From NCBI GenBank assembly GCA_946965045.2, contig OX337239.1:2875268-2939267 (forward strand): DNA of 64,000 nucleotides, given 5' to 3'. Position numbers and translations under genes: made by a program. Source of the stretch: Epithemia pelagica (Eukaryota; Bacillariophyta; Bacillariophyceae; Surirellales; Surirellaceae). Position 1 is the first letter of the stretch; every line of letters starts with the position of its first letter. The notes under the pieces were generated by a model. It was not told the DNA's origin. It saw nothing but the letters and a program-made list of their open reading frames with translations, and ran no database searches. This document shows, one piece after another, positions 11,172 to 21,975 of this stretch.

Positions 11172-14100
11172 CTCCCCACAACTCGTCGTTTCAGCCTTGT
11201 CATCATTGGATTTGTTGAGGTCTTGAACTTCTCCTTTCCAAAACAACAATGGCTTGAGCATGGGCCAAATAGATACGAAATCCCAATGTTTGCTAAGGAT
11301 ATCGGCAGGGTTGGTCTTTCCATCTTTCCAGTAGAATGCAACATACTTTGCTGCGATGGCTTCACGAACTCGGTGGTATGACAGAAGATGGTGTCTCTTG
11401 GATAGTATGGAATGAGGAACGGTTGCATTGAGCACAACAGATCTGTTATCTCCGTACATGTAACTTTGCTCTCGGATAGGTACTCCAAGGTAGCGGAGAG
11501 AATGTCGTAATTCTGTAATCTGATCTATTGCTGTCCTTGCAGCCACAAACTCGGATCCATAGGTAGCAGTTTCCACCGTGCTCTGTCTCTTGCTGTACCA
11601 GTCAATAGGTGTTCCGTTCAACAAATGTAGAACAGCAGTGACGGATTTACCAGTGACTATGTCATGCATGAGATTGGCATCAACATAATGAGTTGTGGTA
11701 ACATAGCGGCCAAGAGGTGTTGGGCAGTCTTCAGGAATACGTTCACTTGCATTCGAATAGACAGTGCGAGTCCAATCAAATTCTTGGGTAGGAAGACTTG
11801 AATAATCAGGCTCTCCAATCCTAAATCTGATTGCGCCTTCTGGGAGATGTGCAAGGTATCCATAGATACGCTTGGCTCTATCAAGATGTCCTTTCCTCGG
11901 AGCAGCACGAAAGCGTGATAGCGTCATTGTAGCGGTGAAGACGTCGAAACGACCAATAGTGATCACCCATTGGAGTTGTCCAATCAGAGTTTGGAAATGG
12001 CTAGTACCTTCTTCATCAAGGAGTTCAGTATCATCCAATTCAGGATGGTCTCCACCAATAAGAGGTGTTTTGGCTTTCTTGGGTTTCTCCTTGAAGATTC
12101 GTTCGAAAGTGTCCATCATCTTACCAATGTAGCGTCTTGGATCTGCTACTAATGTTCCATCAGAATCCTTGGTGTAACAACATCCCAAGTGGAAATCAAT
12201 AGGTCCATCTCCTTTGAGTTTGAAGTTGTATTTCTCCTTCAGGATCTTGCAGATATTCCCAGGATCAGTAGAAATAATGGCTAAGTCATCAACGTATACG
12301 GCAATGTATTCGTAACAGTCTTCTCCAGGTGCTTTCCTCATCCAGATATCCGGGTCTGCTTTGCTTGGTGAAAATCCCATGTCTGTCAAAACATCGAATA
12401 AGACATCATGCCAGCGTGCGCCTGATGACTTCAATCCATAAAGTGCCTTGTATATAATCAGGATGTGACCTTCTAATTCCTTGAATTCAGGTCCTGCGAC
12501 AATGAAAATTTTCTCCCCTGTCAAGGCTTCCAGATATGCATTTCCAATATCTGCTCCCCATATTTCCAAGTCATTCAAAGTACCCAGGAATAAGGCAATG
12601 CGGAGGTTGCGAATGGAAACAACACCTGAATAGATTGTCTCAACAGGTTCTTTTGTGAGATGTCCATCTGCGACAAGTCTTGCTTTATGTCGTCCATCAT
12701 GTTTTACGTCAAAGACAAGATGTACACGTATCTTATGATATCCTTCAGATGCATTGGATACTTTCCCTTTAATGAAGATGGCTTTCCCAAAATCCTTGAA
12801 TGTCTTGTAGGACTGGATCTGTGACAATTCTAATTCTGTTGCGTCTTGCCACTTTGTGTTGCCATGTTGTTTATCAAGAGCGACAGCTTCCTCATAATTG
12901 CGTGGTACTTGGAATCCAAACTTATACTTGACGGAATGGTGAACTTGTTTAATCCTTGACTGTTTGGCTGCTCGAATGAGACGTTTGCTTGTTTTGACAT
13001 AACGTTTCAAATGCTTCCATCCAGGTTCGATGAGTAAATCATGTTTCTTTCCATAAATTGCTACAGTGATCGGATCATCATTGGCGATGAGTGATAAAGG
13101 TTCATAGGTAGTCTCCCCAGTTTCCCAATCAACAAGCAAATTATATTTGCTCCCCTTGTAATCTGGATCAGTTGTGTTCAGTGGGCCTTGATGGGCAATG
13201 ACGTCCCTGAACCTGAAAAGATTATCTCCAGAGGTTTGAGCTTGGTTATCTCGTTCGATATACTCCATGAGTTGATTATAGGATATCATCTTATCAACAT
13301 CAGAATTTGTCTTTCGGTAGATGTACTTGACACGTTCTTCCTGTTTCGTTGCTTCTTCATTAAGATCAATGACTCGTTTGATGACACGTGCACGGTGTCG
13401 CTCCCCATTTTCTTCTGTGTCGCATAGGAATGTGCGTCCTATCATGTCGTCAAAATCGATCGTGGGCATTGGTTTGGATGGATCTTCACTATCACTGCGA
13501 ATGAAGACAGTGTCAGCTTGCTTATCATTGTCATCCTTCTCAGACGAATCCTCCCCTGAAGGTCGATCCACACGTAGGTTAGGTGTAGTGGATTCAACAC
13601 GGCGAACGGCAGAACGGTAGATTATCTGGTTATCCCGGGTGAGAATCTTCCAAGTAAAAGAATCACCAACGTTGTGAGCAAAACCAACCCAGTGGCCAAG
13701 TTTCTCATCAGAAGAAGATGGATATGAACCGGAATTGGGTTCAGCGGGGTCGACACGGTAGTAAACCTCATCCCAGAAAGGAAAGAACAAGAGATGAGTA
13801 ATGTCGGGTGGGCGTCCGGAGAGAGCCTCAAGAGGAGTGCGACCGGAGTGGGTGGGTGATGACGTATGGTTCAATAAGTCACAGACATACTCAAGGCAAA
13901 GAAGCCAGGTGTTGGCAGGGCAACCAGTGGCATTCATGAGAGCGTTGGTCATACGTTTAACGGTCTGGTAACGGTTTTCAGCCTTATTCTGGTGTTGATG
14001 ATAAGGTTCGGATCGATACTCCCCAATAAGCAAAGTGCGAAGAATGTCTTTAACCTTTTGAGAGATGAGAGATGAACCACCATCACTGATAAGAGTCTCC

Positions 14101-16853
14101 ATGGCACCACGAAACCGGATGTTGTCCTGAAGAGTATTGACAAACTGTTTGGTTGACTTGATCCCATAGATATCAGTAACCAGAGTATCTCGACCAACAA
14201 AGATTTGTGCGACTTTACCGCCATGGTCAACAGCAGGGGTGTCGGAGAAAACCGAGTCAGTAGCAACGGGTTCATGGCGTCGAGGTATATTAAGGACCGG
14301 ATTGCGAGCCTTGAAATGTTTCTTGAGGGTGTCGTGGTCAAAAGTAATGCTACCATTACGTGTAGTGTGCTTGAACGTATCGGCAATAACATCTTCAGAT
14401 TGCCAACCAAAGAATGGACGGAACTTCTTCCAGTCAAACGCTTCCTGGTAACGACGGTGGACAGAGGCATGAAGTGTAGGATCATTACCTTCTGCGTCAG
14501 CATAGATAGAAAAGAAGGGTGCGTCGTCAGGTCCATGATCGTATGGGAGATCCAAAAGGAGATTGAGGTTACAAACAACACGATCAGTGTACTCCCCATA
14601 GTTGTCATATGGATGGTTCGACATACTACCATCAGTCTTGACGTGTTTCCAATCAGGATCATTGTCAGAGGGTGTGGGAGAATACGAATGGTCCAGAACA
14701 CCAGGATCCCATGTGTCGGGTGACGTGAAGATGATCTGAGGTAAGGTATCCATGTCATCGTCGCTGGGGATACCCAAGGAGTGGATGTAGGCTAACCCAT
14801 CCTTGATGTGAAGGGGTATGGCACGACCATCAAGTGTAGTGATGCGTTGTTTACCATCAACTTTAACAGATCGTTCATCAACAGCAAGTCCGAAATGCTC
14901 GAATTGACCAGGAGCATGGATAGATAAGCCCTTCCCATAATAAGCATATTCATTGAAGATGCCGACAATAGGTCCATCATTGGTCTCAAACTTTGCGGCA
15001 CATGTGACGACAGGAAGTCCAGTAAGTTCATGGTTATCAATACCCACAATAGTGATATGGCGGCCAGTCTTAGAAAGGATGCGCATGTCAGAACCAGCAA
15101 GTCCTCCATTAGCACCACGGTCAATCAATTGATTCCCTGGTAAAGTAGATTTCCTGGAAAACAGATAGCGTGGAACATGTCCTGCTTGTTTATGCATGTT
15201 GGCTTTGAAAGTAACCTTCTTGCTCGTCTTGGACTTGGCGTTAGAAAGAACACTAGTCAGGTCAGTTGCCGGGTGATTGATATCAGTCGTCATGGCTTGG
15301 TTGATAAATTGTGTAACCGGATCTGAATCATCTGAATGCTCAAGGACTACGCCAGGTGAGTCGTCATCAGATGCAACTTGGTTGGGGTCAGGATCAGGTT
15401 CCGGATCAATGTCGAGGGCATGTGTTTGCACTGTCCTCGGTGTTGTTGATGAAGGTGCTTGAATCATCTTGTTATACTCAATGATCAACTTGCGATCTTC
15501 TTCAGAAAGTTTGAACCATAGGTCACGCGGTAGACTAACCTTGGACGAAGAGGATGGAGATTCAGATGTCGCTTTGGTGTTGTGGACATGATACTCCATA
15601 TCATCTTGTGGGCTTAAGTCAGCATCTGTATCTTGGCCATATAGTGATTCATGTTGTTTGACATGTCGACGGCGACTATGAACAGATGACTGGGTTGCTT
15701 GATCATGGTCATAAGCTGCGTCTAGAAGGAGACGGAAGTATGATTGATAGCAAAGGGATTTTGCACCGGATTTGGTGTTCACCACATTATCCAAGATCTT
15801 GACTCGGCGGAGATCAGGTACCTTTTCTACAGCTTGCATGAGGAAGGTCATCCTGGTATGATCAGGGATGCGATCAGACAATGTCACTAAATTGTCTAGC
15901 AAACGTAGCTGCTCTTGAAAGTGTAGAAGAAATTGACGTGTTGTTCCGCGCCATGTGTCGTCAAGACGTAGATTGGAAATGTAGTTGGTTAAGCGGAGGA
16001 CTTCTCGCTTTGCTAGGTCGGATTCGGTATGCAAAGAGTGTAACTTCTGCAATACTGCACGCGCATCTTCATCATGTTCATGTTCACGTACATAGGCTCG
16101 ACCTTGGTCAGTCTGAATGATACGGACAAGAACGGAGTAAAGAAATACTTGTTGCTCTTGAAAAAGTTCTTCGGCATACTCATCATCATGGGGTGGTGTG
16201 TATTTGAAATTCAGAACGTTGGTTAGGCCTTGAGCCTTAGCTGTAGTCTTGAATACACGCCAGAATGAATCGTAGTATCGTTCATCCTTGAATACCTCAT
16301 ATGCAGTTGCGTCGCGCTTAGTTCCCTTTCTGAATGCTGTAAGGTCTTGTTGAGATTGGGATGCGGCAGTAACTGTGCTGACAGATTTCACAGATGACGG
16401 TGACTTCATTGGCGAGACTGGGACTTGACTAGGTGGTCCCTTAGAGAAATCTGTGTTGATCCTCCAAGTGTTGAACTCTTTCCTCGTTAGGTTCATCCAG
16501 TCGCTATTGGATAGCTCGTCTTGAATTTCATTGGTCTTGTATATGGCCCAATAAGCCAAGAGCTTGATCTGCTGTCTTGTGGGGCCTTGTAGATCATGTG
16601 TCTGTTTGTTGACCTTGTACTGTGTCAGTTCCTTCATGGATTCCTGGGTATTAGTTTGCATATACGAGATAACATGGGTAATGTTCTCAAAACCATGGTA
16701 TTTCATCCACTTCATTAAGTAGTCAGCCCTTTCTTTGGTAAAGAATTGGCAGACAGTAAATATGATGTGGTCGAATAGGTCTGTGTCCGAGACATTGTCT
16801 TGGTTATCTTCTCCCTTAGGAGTCGTAGGTGTCTTGGGTGATTGAGGATCCAT
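11166..16853 (-). CDS. Copia gag-pol polyprotein, element 1, intact
   Basis: An uninterrupted 1895-codon frame encodes the full Ty1/copia order Gag-PR-INT-RT-RH. Gag occupies roughly residues 1-560. The protease site is 'IDRGANGG' near 577, with DRG in place of the usual D(S/T)G. Integrase acidic residues are in 'VTDIYGIKS' (about 893), 'ISDGG' (about 923) and 'NKAENRY' (about 958). Reverse transcriptase has 'ALYGLKSSGARWHD' and the catalytic 'YVDD' near 1521. RNase H runs from 'YVDANLMHD' (about 1725) through 'TYGSEFVAARTA'. The 'VTDIYGIKS' and 'EPVATD' blocks resemble CoDi-type diatom copia elements. The stop codon (11166-11168) and the last Cys codon lie inside the 3' LTR, and the polypurine tract is coding. 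No Cys-His Gag knuckle is evident. With near-identical LTRs this copy may be competent, though nothing here shows activity. Confidence 0.95.
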   Translation of the reverse strand: MDPQSPKTPTTPKGEDNQDNVSDTDLFDHIIFTVCQFFTKERADYLMKWMKYHGFENITHVISYMQTNTQESMKELTQYKVNKQTHDLQGPTRQQIKLLAYWAIYKTNEIQDELSNSDWMNLTRKEFNTWRINTDFSKGPPSQVPVSPMKSPSSVKSVSTVTAASQSQQDLTAFRKGTKRDATAYEVFKDERYYDSFWRVFKTTAKAQGLTNVLNFKYTPPHDDEYAEELFQEQQVFLYSVLVRIIQTDQGRAYVREHEHDEDARAVLQKLHSLHTESDLAKREVLRLTNYISNLRLDDTWRGTTRQFLLHFQEQLRLLDNLVTLSDRIPDHTRMTFLMQAVEKVPDLRRVKILDNVVNTKSGAKSLCYQSYFRLLLDAAYDHDQATQSSVHSRRRHVKQHESLYGQDTDADLSPQDDMEYHVHNTKATSESPSSSSKVSLPRDLWFKLSEEDRKLIIEYNKMIQAPSSTTPRTVQTHALDIDPEPDPDPNQVASDDDSPGVVLEHSDDSDPVTQFINQAMTTDINHPATDLTSVLSNAKSKTSKKVTFKANMHKQAGHVPRYLFSRKSTLPGNQLIDRGANGGLAGSDMRILSKTGRHITIVGIDNHELTGLPVVTCAAKFETNDGPIVGIFNEYAYYGKGLSIHAPGQFEHFGLAVDERSVKVDGKQRITTLDGRAIPLHIKDGLAYIHSLGIPSDDDMDTLPQIIFTSPDTWDPGVLDHSYSPTPSDNDPDWKHVKTDGSMSNHPYDNYGEYTDRVVCNLNLLLDLPYDHGPDDAPFFSIYADAEGNDPTLHASVHRRYQEAFDWKKFRPFFGWQSEDVIADTFKHTTRNGSITFDHDTLKKHFKARNPVLNIPRRHEPVATDSVFSDTPAVDHGGKVAQIFVGRDTLVTDIYGIKSTKQFVNTLQDNIRFRGAMETLISDGGSSLISQKVKDILRTLLIGEYRSEPYHQHQNKAENRYQTVKRMTNALMNATGCPANTWLLCLEYVCDLLNHTSSPTHSGRTPLEALSGRPPDITHLLFFPFWDEVYYRVDPAEPNSGSYPSSSDEKLGHWVGFAHNVGDSFTWKILTRDNQIIYRSAVRRVESTTPNLRVDRPSGEDSSEKDDNDKQADTVFIRSDSEDPSKPMPTIDFDDMIGRTFLCDTEENGERHRARVIKRVIDLNEEATKQEERVKYIYRKTNSDVDKMISYNQLMEYIERDNQAQTSGDNLFRFRDVIAHQGPLNTTDPDYKGSKYNLLVDWETGETTYEPLSLIANDDPITVAIYGKKHDLLIEPGWKHLKRYVKTSKRLIRAAKQSRIKQVHHSVKYKFGFQVPRNYEEAVALDKQHGNTKWQDATELELSQIQSYKTFKDFGKAIFIKGKVSNASEGYHKIRVHLVFDVKHDGRHKARLVADGHLTKEPVETIYSGVVSIRNLRIALFLGTLNDLEIWGADIGNAYLEALTGEKIFIVAGPEFKELEGHILIIYKALYGLKSSGARWHDVLFDVLTDMGFSPSKADPDIWMRKAPGEDCYEYIAVYVDDLAIISTDPGNICKILKEKYNFKLKGDGPIDFHLGCCYTKDSDGTLVADPRRYIGKMMDTFERIFKEKPKKAKTPLIGGDHPELDDTELLDEEGTSHFQTLIGQLQWVITIGRFDVFTATMTLSRFRAAPRKGHLDRAKRIYGYLAHLPEGAIRFRIGEPDYSSLPTQEFDWTRTVYSNASERIPEDCPTPLGRYVTTTHYVDANLMHDIVTGKSVTAVLHLLNGTPIDWYSKRQSTVETATYGSEFVAARTAIDQITELRHSLRYLGVPIREQSYMYGDNRSVVLNATVPHSILSKRHHLLSYHRVREAIAAKYVAFYWKDGKTNPADILSKHWDFVSIWPMLKPLLFWKGEVQDLNKSNDDKAETTSCGEC
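11172..11182 (-). promoter_or_regulatory. Polypurine tract of element 1
   Basis: On the minus strand the sequence GTTGTGGGGAG directly abuts the 3' LTR start TGTTAGAATT. This is the expected position of the plus-strand primer. The same tract ('TTGTGGGGAG') precedes the left LTR fragment of element 3 at 36574. It overlaps the last codons of pol. Confidence 0.75.
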
Positions 16854-17173
16854 GGTGTTATTTGGTTGGTTCGATGTTTATTTAATGTGCGGTGTGATGT
16901 GGTTTATTTAATGTGTGATGTGATGTGAACCCGGATGTACCACGTGTGCCACGTATGTACCACGTATGTGATACCCGGATGTGTGTTGTGATGTGCGACT
17001 CCTGGAAATTTCCGTTGATTTCGACAAATTTTCGCCGAGTTTCAACAAATTTTCGCCGAATTTTCGCGATTTGACGGGAATACGTGGCGTGTTGTGCGAC
17101 CAAGGGTACCCGGATGTGCGTTGAGTTTAAGTCTTGGAAAGGTTTTGAGAGGACGGGAGTTAACTATGAGTAA
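16854..17173. other. Spacer between copia ORF1 and gag-pol
   Basis: This 320-bp spacer has no open frame of note. It contains short direct repeats: a doubled 'accacgtatgt'-like motif, and two copies of 'caaattttcgccga' near 17028-17056. The same spacer with few changes occurs in element 2 (20840-21159). It could carry the gag-pol translation or subgenomic signals, but that is speculation. Confidence 0.5.
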
Positions 17174-17952
17174 TTAAGCTTCGGTCTCCGAATCCTCACC
17201 CTCTTCAGAATGATCAGAGTCGCTTCCAGGCTCAGATGGGGCAGCACAAGCAACAGAAGAAGGGGTATCACCTTCAGCCAGGTGGTTCTCGACCTCGGTA
17301 CGCAAAGGGTAGATAGTTGCACGATGGTCCTCGATGGTATGGACCTCGTGGATGTAGGCAACGTAGTTATCTAGGCGTACAACGTTAGGAGGCAGAGGGC
17401 AAGTCGTCGCGTTCACGACGTGGATGGTATTGTAGTATCCAGTTGGGCGCTCGAAGGTTAGGAAGCGGAGGTGGACAGTACGGATGGGGTTGCCCGAGAG
17501 GGCGGCCAAGATGAGGCGACGCCTCGGAGAACGATGAAGTTGGTCGTTCAGACGGTCAATGTCTTCTTGATCGACGATGTGGGTCACCGATTGGAACTGG
17601 CGTTCGATCTGGGTCTCCCCACGGATGATCTCGGGATCGAAGGTCGAACAAGTTGGTTGACGGAAGTACTTGATATGATCAGCAATCAACCGGGTGGTAC
17701 GACGGGATCGAGAAGGGACGAGCCGACAAGGCGGACTCGGGGGCCGAAGCAACGCGCAGGGATCGGAGCGTGAGTCTGGGTTGGAGTCTCGAATGGGTTG
17801 CTGTTGGAACTGTCGACGGAGATGTTGACCGATGTGTTGGCTGCCTTCGGCGTCGGCACCAGTTCCTGCTGCACCAGGGTATCGGGCTGCCCGGGATGCA
17901 GGTTGGCTCGATAGATCTGTCGTACAGGAGTGATAATCTCGTTAGTATCCAT
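17174..17952 (-). pseudogene. Copia extra ORF1, element 1, one-base frameshift
   Basis: This is the counterpart of the intact 259-residue ORF at 21160-21939. Here loss of one base near 17752 ('gcaacgcgcagg' against 'gcaacggcgcagg') splits it into an 88-codon 5' part starting at 17952 and a 192-codon 3' part. The protein has a Pro-rich N-terminal third, an Arg-rich patch, a central globular-looking region with 'PTGYYNTIHVVNA', and an acidic Ser/Glu tail. I recognise no domain. It begins 37 nt inside the 5' LTR and precedes gag. Element 1 thus has intact gag-pol but a damaged ORF1. Confidence 0.7.
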
Positions 17953-17988
17953 GAAACCACAAGGAAATAAGCTTTGAGACTGTTAATC

Positions 17989-18771
17989 TGTTACGATTCT
18001 TTCTGAATCGTAGGGACATTGATGCTCGGTAGAGCAGACAATCAGGTAGGTCACCAACTAATACAAGCTTCTCAGGGTCAGAGAAGCAAGCAAGTCGAAG
18101 TCTATCAGAAGGATAGTCGGGACACAAAAGAGGATGTGATAAATGGTGATATTGTTAGATTGTGTGTTGATTACTACGATAGGTCTACGTGAAATGTTCG
18201 GTCCTGCCAAGGGTCATGTGTCATAGGTTCTTGGCGGCAACAGGTTTGGAATAGTTGGAGTCGATTCATGTGATGTATATGACATGTATATGTGGGCGGA
18301 TAACATATACAGGGTCAACAGCTCTTGCTTTGGGTTGGCATAGTTGTTTTCATGGCGCGCAGCTTGTTGACAATTTGGAGATTGTGGGAATGGAAATATG
18401 GTCTCGCGTGATCGTGTGTCGTGCTTGGGATACTTAGACCGTTGGATCGGATAGATGCCGATAGCGCTCGGATGTCGCTTGGGCGCGCTCGATGATTTCG
18501 GGCGCGTACGCTTAGGGCGTTAGTATAATATCCGAGCAACGGCCAAATTTATGTCCGTTGTAATACCGCACGACCCAGTTTAGTCTTGAGAGTGAGTTCG
18601 TCAATCTATTCTCACTTTTCATGATTTGCGAAGAAATATAGGTCGATATAGCGCGAAGCTAGGGAACATAGCTCGAAGCTAGATGGCATGATGCGATAGC
18701 ACGAGGCTATGTGACATGGGGAATCGATGAGATGTAGAATCTAACCACCATAGACGGTGAGAATTCTAACA
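17989..18771 (-). repeat. Copia LTR 2 (5' LTR of element 1, 3' side of element 2)
   Basis: It is 783 bp long with TGTTA...TAACA ends. On the minus strand the next bases after it are GATTAACAGTCTCA, which are also found after LTR 3 and after the element 3 LTR. This makes them the likely primer-binding region, though I cannot name the tRNA. On the other side the LTR abuts the truncated internal region of element 2 without any polypurine tract. Confidence 0.93.
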
Positions 18772-20839
18772 AGGCTAACCCATCCTTGATGTGAAGGGGT
18801 ATAGCACGACCATCAAGTGTAGTGATGCGTTGTTTACCATCAACTTTAACAGATCGTTCATCAACAGCAAGTCCGAAATGCTCGAATTGACCAGGAGCAT
18901 GGATAGATAAGCCCTTTCCATAATAAGCATATTCATTGAAGATGCCGACAATAGGTCCATCATTGGTCTCAAACTTTGCGGCACATGTGACGACAGGAAG
19001 TCCAGTAAGTTCATGGTTATCAATACCCACAATAGTGATATGGCGGCCAGTCTTAGAAAGGATGCGCATGTCAGAACCAGCAAGTCCTCCATTAGCACCA
19101 CGGTCAACCAATTGGTTTCCTGGGAGAGTAGATTTCCTGGAAGACAGATAGTGCAGTATGTGTCCTTCCTGTTTATGCATATTGGCCTTGAGGCTAACCT
19201 TCTTGCTTGTTTTTGACTTGGCGTTGGATAGAACACTGGTCAAGTCAGATGCTGGATGATTGATGTCAGTCGTCATGGCTTGGTTGATGAATTGTGTAAC
19301 TGGATCTGACTCATCTTGATGCTCGGAAGTCGCACCAAGTGAAGCATTTTTAGAAACAGCTTCTTGACTGGGGTCAGGATCAGGTTCCGGATCAATGTCA
19401 AGGGCATGTGTCTGCACTTTCCTTGGCGTTGTTGATGATGGTGCATGAATCATCTTGCTGTACTCAATGATCAACTTGCGATCTTCTTCAGAAAGTTTGA
19501 ACCATAGGTCACGCGGTAGACTAACCTTAGATGAAGAGGATGGAGAGTCAGATGTCACGTTAGTGTTGTGAACATGATACTCCATATCATCTTGTGGGCT
19601 TAAGTCAGCATCTGTATCTTGGCCGTATTGTGAATCATGTTGTTTGACATGTCGACGGCGACTATGTGCAGATGACTGGGTTGCTTGATCATGGTCATAA
19701 GCTGCGTCTAGAAGGAGACCAAAGTATGATTGATAGCAAAGGGATTTTGCACCGGATTTTGTGTTCACCACATTGTCCAAGATCTTGACTCGGCGGAGAT
19801 CAGGTACCTTTTCTACAGCTTGCATGAGGAAAGTCATCCTGGTATGATCAGGGATGCGATCAGACAATGTCACAAGATTGTCTAGCAAACGTAGCTGCTC
19901 TTGAAAGTGTAGAAGAAATTGACGTGTTGTTCCACGCCATGTGTCATCAAGACGTAGATTGGAAATGTAGTTGGTTAAACGGAGGACTTCTCGCTTTGCT
20001 AGGTCGGATTCGGTATGCAAAGAGTGTAACTTCTGCAATACGGCACGCGCATCTTCATCATGTTCATGTTCACGTACATAGGCTCGACCTTGGTCAGTCT
20101 GAATGATACGGACAAGAACGGAGTAAAGAAATACTTGTTGCTCTTGAAAAAGTTCTTCGGCATACTCATCATCATGGGGTGGTGTGTATTTGAAATTCAG
20201 AACGTTGGTTAGGCCTTGAGCCTTAGCTGTAGTCTTGAATACACGCCAGAATGAATCGTAGTACCGTTCATCCTTGAATACCTCATATGCAGTTGCGTCG
20301 CGCTTAGTTCCCTTTCTGAATGCGGTAAGGTCTTGTTGAGATTGGGATGCGGCAGTAACTGTGCTGACAGATTTCACAGATGACTGTGACTTCATTGGCG
20401 AGACTGGGACTTGGCTAGGTGGTCCCTTAGAGAAATCTGTGTTGATCCTCCAAGTGTTGAACTCTTTCCTCGTTAGGTTCATCCAGTCGCTATTGGATAG
20501 CTCGTCTTGAATTTCATTGGTCTTGTATATGGCCCAATAAGCCAAGAGCTTGATCTGCTGTCTTGTGGGGCCTTGTAGATCATGTGTTTGTTTGTTGACC
20601 TTGTATTGTGTCAGTTCCTTCATGGATTCCTCGGTATTAGTTTGCATATACGAGATAACATGGGTAATGTTCTCAAAACCATGGTATTTCATCCACTTCA
20701 TTAAGTAGTCGGCCCTTTCTTTGGTAAAGAATTGGCAGACAGTAAATATGATGTGGTCGAATAGGTCTGTGTCCGAGATATTGTCTTGGTTATCTTCTCC
20801 CTTAGGAGTCGTAGGTGTCTTGGGTGATTGAGGATCCAT
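18707..20839 (-). pseudogene. Copia gag-protease, element 2, truncated before integrase
   Basis: The frame starts at the same Met as element 1 and is nearly identical to it through most of Gag. It includes the protease block 'VDRGANGG' and continues about 115 residues beyond. At 18772 the coding sequence is cut and fused directly to the end of LTR 2, so the last ~22 codons are LTR sequence read through. Integrase, reverse transcriptase and RNase H are missing. A ~0.93-kb central segment (19047-19981) is element-3-like rather than element-1-like, so this copy is mosaic. It cannot mobilise itself. Confidence 0.9.
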
Positions 20840-21159
20840 GGTGTTATTTGGTTGGTTCGATGTTTATTTAATGTGCGGTGTGATGTGGTTTATTTAATGT
20901 GTGATGTGATGTGAACCCGGATGTACCACGTGTGCCACGTATGTACCACGTATGTGATACCCGGATGTGTGTTGTGATGTGCGACTCCTGGAAATTTCCG
21001 TTGATTTCGACAAATTTTCGCCGAGTTTCAACAAATTTTCGCCGAATTTTCGCGATTTGACGGGAATGTGTGGCGTGTTGTGCGACCAAGGGTACCCGGA
21101 TGTGCGTTGAGTTTAAGTCTTGGAAAGGTTTTGAGAGGACGGGAGTTAACTATGAGTAA

Positions 21160-21939
21160 TTAAGCTTCGGTCTCCGAATCCCCACTCTCTTCCGAATGAT
21201 CAGAGTCGTTTCCAGGCTCAGATGGGGCAGCACAAGCAACAGGAGAAGGGGTATCACCTTCAGCCAGGTGGTTCTCGACCTCGGTACGCAAAGGGAAGAT
21301 AGTTGCACGATGGTCCTCGATGGTATGGACCTCGTGGATGTAGGCAACGTAGTTATCTAGGCGTACAACGTTAGGAGGCAGAGGGCAAGTCGTCGCGTTC
21401 ACAACGTGGATGGTATTGTAGTATCCAGTTGGGCGCTCGAAGGTTAGGAAGCGGAGGTGGACAGTACGGATGGGGTTGCCCGAGAGGGCGGCCAAGATGA
21501 GGCGACGCCTCGGAGAACGATGAAGTTGGTCGTTCAGACGGTCAATGTCTTCTTGGTCGACGATGTGGGTCACCGATTGGAACTGGCGTTCGATCTGGGT
21601 CTCCCCACGGATGATCTCGGGATCGAAGGTCGAACAAGTTGGTTGACGGAAGTACTTGATATGATCAGCAATCAACCGGGTGGTACGACGGGATCGAGAA
21701 GGGACGAGCCGACGAGGCGGACTCGGGGGCCGAAGCAACGGCGCAGGGATCGGAGCGTGAGGCTGGGTTGGAGTCTCGAATGGGTTGCTGTTGGAACTGT
21801 CGACGGAGATGTTGACCGATGTGTTGGCTGCCTTCGGCGTCGGCACCAGCTCCTGCTGCACCAGGGTATCGGGCTGCCCGGGATGCAGTTTGGCTCGATA
21901 GATCTGTCGTACAGGAGTGATAAGCTCGTTAGTATCCAT
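21160..21939 (-). CDS. Copia extra ORF1, element 2, intact, 259 aa
   Basis: This complete frame starts 37 nt inside LTR 3 and ends 320 nt before the gag start. It has a Pro/Thr-rich N-terminus ('PTQPHAPIPAPLLRPPSPP'), an Arg-rich patch ('PSRSRRTTRLIAD'), and a middle region with conserved hydrophobics. The C-terminus is acidic ('SDHSEESGDSE'). There are no zinc knuckles, transmembrane segments or protease motifs. Copia elements normally carry one gag-pol frame, so an additional upstream protein is unusual. Because a relic with similar C-terminal spacing survives in element 3, it seems a lineage feature. A nucleocapsid-like or regulatory role is possible but unsupported. Confidence 0.75.
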   Translation of the reverse strand: MDTNELITPVRQIYRAKLHPGQPDTLVQQELVPTPKAANTSVNISVDSSNSNPFETPTQPHAPIPAPLLRPPSPPRRLVPSRSRRTTRLIADHIKYFRQPTCSTFDPEIIRGETQIERQFQSVTHIVDQEDIDRLNDQLHRSPRRRLILAALSGNPIRTVHLRFLTFERPTGYYNTIHVVNATTCPLPPNVVRLDNYVAYIHEVHTIEDHRATIFPLRTEVENHLAEGDTPSPVACAAPSEPGNDSDHSEESGDSETEA

Positions 21940-21975
21940 GAAACCACAAGGAAATAGGCTTTGAGACTGTTAATC

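Noticed and set aside
13949-14758. 269-codon minus-strand frame inside element 1 pol, and similar frames on the other strand
   Set aside because: It is a shadow of the intact gag-pol frame with skewed, meaningless composition.
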